The translations under genes and the position numbers were made by a program. From assembly GCA_030263385.1 (NCBI GenBank), contig SZOX01000027.1, forward strand, positions 1 through 64,000: a stretch of DNA of 64,000 nucleotides, in the 5' to 3' direction. The stretch is from Zeimonas sp003577305. Lineage in GTDB: Bacteria; Pseudomonadota; Gammaproteobacteria; Burkholderiales; Burkholderiaceae_E. This document shows positions 60,238-64,000 of this stretch, piece by piece (the stretch's first letter is position 1; each line of letters starts with the position of its first letter). Under the pieces are notes generated by a model. That model did not search any database and was not told the DNA's origin. It saw only the letters and a program-made list of their open reading frames with translations.

Positions 60238-60639
60238 GGAGAGGCTCCTTGAGCGTCGTGTGTTGGAAAACAGTGTGCGCGCGCCGCGGACCGGACCGCC
60301 CGCGCGCATGCATGCCCGTCAGATTACCGAAAACGTGCCGCGCCGCAACAGCGAATTTCGAGAAATGCCACCAATTCTTTTCGATCGCTGCATCAGACAG
60401 TTACGGAATAATTGTCACAACATGGAATATTCGTTGCCGCAATGAAAAAAACTGATGGTGCGTTGCGGTGCGTCAATTTCTTATCGTGGGAAGATATTTT
60501 CTGCGGCAAAAAACCCGCCGGCATCACGCGCGAACCGCGATGATTGACATTCTTCCGCTCATGAATGAACATTCATTCAGTCAATTGGCTCGACCAGCGG
60601 GCTCGAGCGTCTCCCGCTCCGCAAGGAAGGAACCTCTCG
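60238..60639. promoter_or_regulatory. 402-base divergent control region, aceA / SDR-TRAP operon
   Basis: No gene seen. The middle (about 60350-60500) is much more AT-rich than the rest of the window and holds TTTCGAGAAA (a 10-base palindrome) and TTGTGACAATTATTCC on the minus strand, which could belong to the aceA promoter. The right-hand end carries TTGACA (60544-60549) and an 18-base palindrome facing the SDR gene. Confidence 0.6.
60562..60579 (+). promoter_or_regulatory. 18-bp palindromic operator before the SDR-TRAP operon
   Basis: TGAATGAA-CA-TTCATTCA is a perfect 8-bp inverted repeat with a two-base centre. A TTGACA -35 at 60544-60549 places the likely -10 within the palindrome, so a bound repressor would block the promoter. 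The symmetry and length suit a TetR-family dimer; no regulator gene is in view. Confidence 0.6.
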
Positions 60640-61386
60640 ATGAAGCTCAACGACAGCATCGCGATCGTCACCGGCGCCGCCTCGGGCATCGGTCTGGCCA
60701 CTGCGCAGGGGTTGGCGCAGGCCGGCGCTACCGTGGTGCTCGGCGACATCGCCGACGACAAGGGCGAGCAGGCCGCGGCCGCAATCCGCGCCGACGGGCG
60801 TCGCGCCGATTACCTGCGCTGCGACGTCACCGACGCGACCTCGGTGACCGCGTTTCGCGATGCGGTGCTCGCGCGTCACGGGCGGGTCGACGTCGTGGCC
60901 AACGTCGCCGGCTGGGGCAAGATCCAGCCGTTCCTCGAAAACGACGACGCGTTCATCGACCGCGTGATCGAACTGAACTTCATGGGCACGGTGCGCGTGG
61001 TGCGCGCCTTCCTGCCCGGAATGGTCGAGCGCAAGCGCGGCAAGATCGTCAACGTGTCGAGCGACGCGGGGCGCGTCGGCAGCACCGGCGAAACGGTGTA
61101 CTCGGGCGCCAAGGGCGGCGTGATCGCGTTCACCAAGGGGCTCGCGCGCGAGATGGCACGGCACAACATCACCGCCAATTGCGTCTGCCCCGGCCCCACC
61201 GACACGCCACTGCTGCAGGCGGTTCCCGAGAAGCACCGCGAAGCGTTCCTGCGCGCGATTCCGATGCGCCGCTTCGCGCAACCTTCGGACATCGCCGACG
61301 CGGTGACCTTCTTCGCCAGTTCGCGCTCGGACTACATCACCGGGCAAGTCCTCAGTGTCAGCGGCGGGCTGAGCATGGTAGGTTGA
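60640..61386 (+). CDS. SDR-family dehydrogenase (2-hydroxycyclohexanecarboxyl-CoA dehydrogenase-like)
   Basis: 248 residues, classical short-chain dehydrogenase. NAD-binding AIVTGAASGIGLATA, VANVAGWGKI, catalytic Ser (NVSSDAGR) and YxxxK (VYSGAKGGVIAF). The stretch LAREMARHNITANCVCPGPTDTPLL recalls BadH of cyclohexanecarboxylate degradation, but many SDRs share it, so the substrate is a guess. AAGGAAGGA precedes the ATG at 60640. It is first in an operon with a TRAP transporter (67-base gap), suggesting that it oxidises the imported acid or its CoA ester. Confidence 0.88.
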   Translation: MKLNDSIAIVTGAASGIGLATAQGLAQAGATVVLGDIADDKGEQAAAAIRADGRRADYLRCDVTDATSVTAFRDAVLARHGRVDVVANVAGWGKIQPFLENDDAFIDRVIELNFMGTVRVVRAFLPGMVERKRGKIVNVSSDAGRVGSTGETVYSGAKGGVIAFTKGLAREMARHNITANCVCPGPTDTPLLQAVPEKHREAFLRAIPMRRFAQPSDIADAVTFFASSRSDYITGQVLSVSGGLSMVG

Positions 61387-61453
61387 CGCGCCGCTACAGA
61401 CGATCACAATCAACGGGCCGCAGATAACGAACGGATTCACAGAGGAGACACCG

Positions 61454-62482
61454 ATGACCAACGCATCACGACGCAGCGCGCTCCAGGCGGGCGCGGCACT
61501 GGGCCTCGGCCTGGCCGGCCTTCCCCGCGTCGCCACTGCGCAGGAGCCGATCAAGCTGCGCATGTCGCACTTCCTGTCGCCGATGGCGCCGGCGCAGACG
61601 AAGCTGTTCCAGCCCTGGGCCGACCGCGTCGAAAAAGACTCCGGCGGGCGCATCAAGTGCGAGATCTATCCGGCGATGCAGCTCGGCGGCAAGCCGCCGC
61701 AACTCTACGACCAGGTGCGCACCGGCGTGGCCGACGTCATCTGGACCGTGCCCGGCTACACGCCGGGGCGCTTCCCGCTCTCGGCCGTCTTCGAGTTGCC
61801 CTTCGTCGTGGGTTCCAGCGCGCTGGCCACCGCCCAGGCGATCTGGGAGTTCTACAAGGCGCACCTGCGCGACGAGTACAAGGACGTGCACCCGTTGCTG
61901 CTGCATTGCCACGCGCCCGGGCTCGTCCACATGAAAGACAAGCTGGTCACCCGCATGGAAGACCTGCACGGCAAGAAGCTGCGCCTTCCGACCAAGCCGG
62001 TGGGCGACGCGCTCAAGCTGATGGGCGCGATCCCGGTGGGCATGCCCCTGCCCGAGGCCTATGAAGCGCTGTCGCGCGGCGTGGCCGACGGCGTCACGGT
62101 GCCCTGGGAAGTGATGAAGCCGCAGCGGCTGAACGAACTGGTGAAGTTCCACACCGTCACGGGTCTCTACACGAACGTGTTCCTGATGGCGATGAACAAG
62201 GCCAAATACGACAGCCTGCCGCCCGACCTGAAGGCGGTCATCGACAAGAACTCGGGCGACAACTTCATCAAGGAGATCGGCAAGGCCTGGGACGACGCCG
62301 AACTGCCCGGCCTCGAGCAGGCGAAGGAGATGGGGCACACGATCGCCACGCTCGCGCCCGAGGAGAAGGCGCGCTGGAAGAAGACCACGCAGCCGGTGGT
62401 CGACGCGTGGATTGCCGGCACCCCGAACGGCAAGGCGCTTCACGACGAAGCGGTGTCGCTGATCGCGAAGTACGACAAATGA
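61454..62482 (+). CDS. dctP: TRAP transporter substrate-binding protein (DctP family)
   Basis: 342 residues. The Tat-like signal peptide SRRSALQAGAALGLGLAG ends at VATAQ (about 29). The DctP fold follows: IKLRMSHFLSPMAPAQTKLF, WADRVEKDSGGRIKCEIYP, and the carboxylate-binding Arg region GKKLRLPTKPVGDALKLMGA. It is periplasmic and delivers an organic acid to the DctQM permease. AGGAG stands ahead of the ATG. The stop overlaps dctQ (ATGA). Confidence 0.93.
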   Translation: MTNASRRSALQAGAALGLGLAGLPRVATAQEPIKLRMSHFLSPMAPAQTKLFQPWADRVEKDSGGRIKCEIYPAMQLGGKPPQLYDQVRTGVADVIWTVPGYTPGRFPLSAVFELPFVVGSSALATAQAIWEFYKAHLRDEYKDVHPLLLHCHAPGLVHMKDKLVTRMEDLHGKKLRLPTKPVGDALKLMGAIPVGMPLPEAYEALSRGVADGVTVPWEVMKPQRLNELVKFHTVTGLYTNVFLMAMNKAKYDSLPPDLKAVIDKNSGDNFIKEIGKAWDDAELPGLEQAKEMGHTIATLAPEEKARWKKTTQPVVDAWIAGTPNGKALHDEAVSLIAKYDK

Positions 62483-63006
62483 GCGAGGGCGGCAGCCGCG
62501 CCGGCGACGCCGGTGCGGCGGCCCGTCCCGGGCTCGAACGCGCGCTCGAGCGCGCGTGCACCTGGCTGGCGGTGGGCGGCGGCGTGGTGCTGCTCGCTTT
62601 CACCGCGGTCTCGGTCGGCAGCATCCTGAGCCGCACTTTCCTCGGCTCGCCCCTGGTGGGCGACTTCGAACTCACCGAGCGCGGCACCGCGATCGCGGTG
62701 TTCGCGATGCTGCCCTACTGCCACCTGCGAGGCGGCAACGTGGTGGTCGACATGTTCGTCGACATGTTTCCGGCGGCGGTGCGGCGTGCGCTGGCGGTGC
62801 TCGGCGAAGTGCTGTTCGCGATCGTCGCGGCACTGATGACCTGGCGGCTCGCGCTCGGCGGCATCAACCAGTACGACTTCAACGACATGTCGATGATGCT
62901 GCTGATCCCCACCTGGTGGATGTTCGTGCCGATCGTCGCGTCGATGGCGCTGCTCACCCTGGTGTGCGTGGCGCGCGCAGCCCGCGGCGGCGGGGAGTTC
63001 CGATGA
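62479..63006 (+). CDS. dctQ: TRAP transporter small permease (DctQ family)
   Basis: 175 residues with four membrane helices (about 28-50, 68-85, 103-125, 142-164). The family motif FELTERGTAIAVFAMLPYCHLRGGNVVVD is present, including the conserved Glu and Arg. It overlaps dctP by four bases and dctM by four (ATGA at 63003). Confidence 0.92.
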   Translation: MSEGGSRAGDAGAAARPGLERALERACTWLAVGGGVVLLAFTAVSVGSILSRTFLGSPLVGDFELTERGTAIAVFAMLPYCHLRGGNVVVDMFVDMFPAAVRRALAVLGEVLFAIVAALMTWRLALGGINQYDFNDMSMMLLIPTWWMFVPIVASMALLTLVCVARAARGGGEFR

Positions 63007-64000
63007 GCGGGATGGCCATCTCGCTGACGATGTTCGGCGTGCTGATCGGATTGCTGATGATCGGCGTCAACGTCGGCCTGTCGCTGCTGCTGGTGGGCGG
63101 CATCGGCTACATCTGGGTGTCGGGCCTGGAGCCGATGCTCAACTACATGAACTCGGCGCCCTACTTCCAGACGGCCGCCTATTCGCTGTCGGTGATTCCG
63201 CTGTTCGTGCTGATGGGGTCGTTCGCCACCGCTTCGGGGCTGTCCACCGGCATCTTCAACGCCGCGGCCGCCTGGCTCGGCCACCGCCGCGGCGGCGTGG
63301 CGATGGCGGCGATCGGCGCCTGCGCCGCATTCGGCTCGATCTGCGGCTCGTCGCTGGCCACCGCGGCCACGATGGCGCACGTGTCGTTGCCCGAGATGAA
63401 GCGGCTGAAGTATTCCGGCCGCCTCGCCACGGGGTCGCTGGCGGCCGGCGGCACGCTGGGCATCCTGATCCCGCCCTCGGTGGTGCTGGTGATCTACGCG
63501 ATCCTCACCGAGCAGTCGATCGGCAAGCTGTTCATCGCGGCGATGGTGCCGGGCGTGCTCGCCGCGCTCGGCTACATGATCGCGATCGCGATCCTGGTGC
63601 GCTTCGATCCCGAAGCGGGCCCGGCCGGACCGAAGGCCACCTTCGCGCAGAAGACGAAGACGCTGCTCGAGCTGATGCCGGTGATCATCGTCTTCGTGGT
63701 GATGATGGGCGGCATGTACGGCGGCTTCTTCACGCCCACCGAAGGCGCGGCGGTCGGCGCGGCAGCCACCGGGGTGATCGCGTACGTGCGCGGCGGCATG
63801 CGCATGAAGGGGCTGATCGAGTGCCTGCTCGGCACCGCGAAGATCACCGGGATGATCTTCCTCATCCTGATCGGCGCCGACCTGTTCAACGCGTTCCTCG
63901 CGATCACGCAGATGCCCACGCAGGCGGCCACCGCGATCGCCAACAGCGGCTATGCCCCGATGACGGTGCTCGCGCTGATCCTGCTGATGTACCTGGCGCT
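63003..64000 (+). CDS. dctM: TRAP transporter large permease (DctM family), cut by the window end
   Basis: An open frame of 332 codons running off the window; a complete DctM has about 430 residues. Hydrophobic throughout, with GLSLLLVGGIGYIWVSG, FVLMGSFATASGLSTGIF, GACAAFGSICGSSLATAATM (substrate-site loop), GTLGILIPPSVVLVIYAILTEQSIGKLF and GGFFTPTEGAAVGA as family signatures. Na+-coupled symport of the acid bound by DctP. Confidence 0.93.
   Translation, partial: MSGMAISLTMFGVLIGLLMIGVNVGLSLLLVGGIGYIWVSGLEPMLNYMNSAPYFQTAAYSLSVIPLFVLMGSFATASGLSTGIFNAAAAWLGHRRGGVAMAAIGACAAFGSICGSSLATAATMAHVSLPEMKRLKYSGRLATGSLAAGGTLGILIPPSVVLVIYAILTEQSIGKLFIAAMVPGVLAALGYMIAIAILVRFDPEAGPAGPKATFAQKTKTLLELMPVIIVFVVMMGGMYGGFFTPTEGAAVGAAATGVIAYVRGGMRMKGLIECLLGTAKITGMIFLILIGADLFNAFLAITQMPTQAATAIANSGYAPMTVLALILLMYLA

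Overview
The window is 64 kb of very GC-rich chromosome. Its gene content and order point to a betaproteobacterium of the order Burkholderiales: the run kinase-PP2C-rph-rdgB-hemW facing yicC-gmk-rpoZ-spoT-greB, divergent pmbA/darP, a Pil-Chp-type chemosensory operon, DUF4124 proteins and a single type I glnA. No rRNA, CRISPR array or intact insertion sequence was seen. Two tRNA genes (Glu-TTC, Ala-GGC) lie at 18.7-18.9 kb.

Layout. 0.2-7.8 kb (minus): a CBS-domain protein and a five-gene chemosensory operon (PilG-like regulator with an extra N-terminal domain, PilH, CheW/PilI, a PilJ-like receptor without a periplasmic sensor, and a hybrid CheA/ChpA). 8.0-15.5 kb: housekeeping genes (metY, an alpha/beta hydrolase, a YihY/BrkB membrane protein, a DUF2069 protein, dusA, a LuxR-type regulator, trxC, aroG). 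15.5-18.6 kb: a disturbed stretch holding a broken thiamine-pyrophosphate enzyme fused to a beheaded FrnE/DsbA protein, a small membrane protein and a DUF433/DUF5615 toxin-antitoxin-like pair, ending at the two tRNAs. 19-27.4 kb: folD, an M3 oligopeptidase, a DUF4124-glutaredoxin protein, a mechanosensitive-channel-like protein, xth, a DUF4124 protein and glnA. 27.6-33.8 kb (minus): a six-gene run of Ser/Thr kinase, PP2C phosphatase, rph, rdgB, hemW and acyl-CoA ligase. 34-42.4 kb: yicC, an inserted RHH/PIN toxin-antitoxin pair, gmk, rpoZ, spoT, greB, pmbA, darP and mogA. 42.4-45.3 kb: relA, whose 3' end runs into a 0.7-kb block of nested palindromes. 45.4-46.2 kb: mtfA. 46.3-58.0 kb (minus): a 13-gene Tad/Flp pilus operon. 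58.0-58.7 kb: a Fic-protein remnant. 58.9-64 kb: aceA, then an SDR dehydrogenase with a TRAP transporter whose large subunit is cut by the window end.

Themes. Both long-RSH genes are here: spoT with an intact hydrolase HD motif and relA without one. Two surface-organelle systems occur: a Pil-Chp-like signalling array with no type IV pilus genes nearby, and a complete-looking Tad secretion core whose ATPase carries an N-terminal FHA domain. No tadZ or prepilin peptidase gene lies in the Tad operon.

The least ordinary features are: the pair of large palindromes at the end of relA, which extend its reading frame by about 220 codons; a 198-bp element with perfect 33-bp terminal inverted repeats, 18 bp upstream of the kinase operon; the truncated Pil-Chp receptor; the FHA-TadA fusion with altered FHA signature residues; and the toxin-antitoxin pair spliced directly upstream of gmk. 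All functions are read from sequence motifs and family knowledge without database searches.
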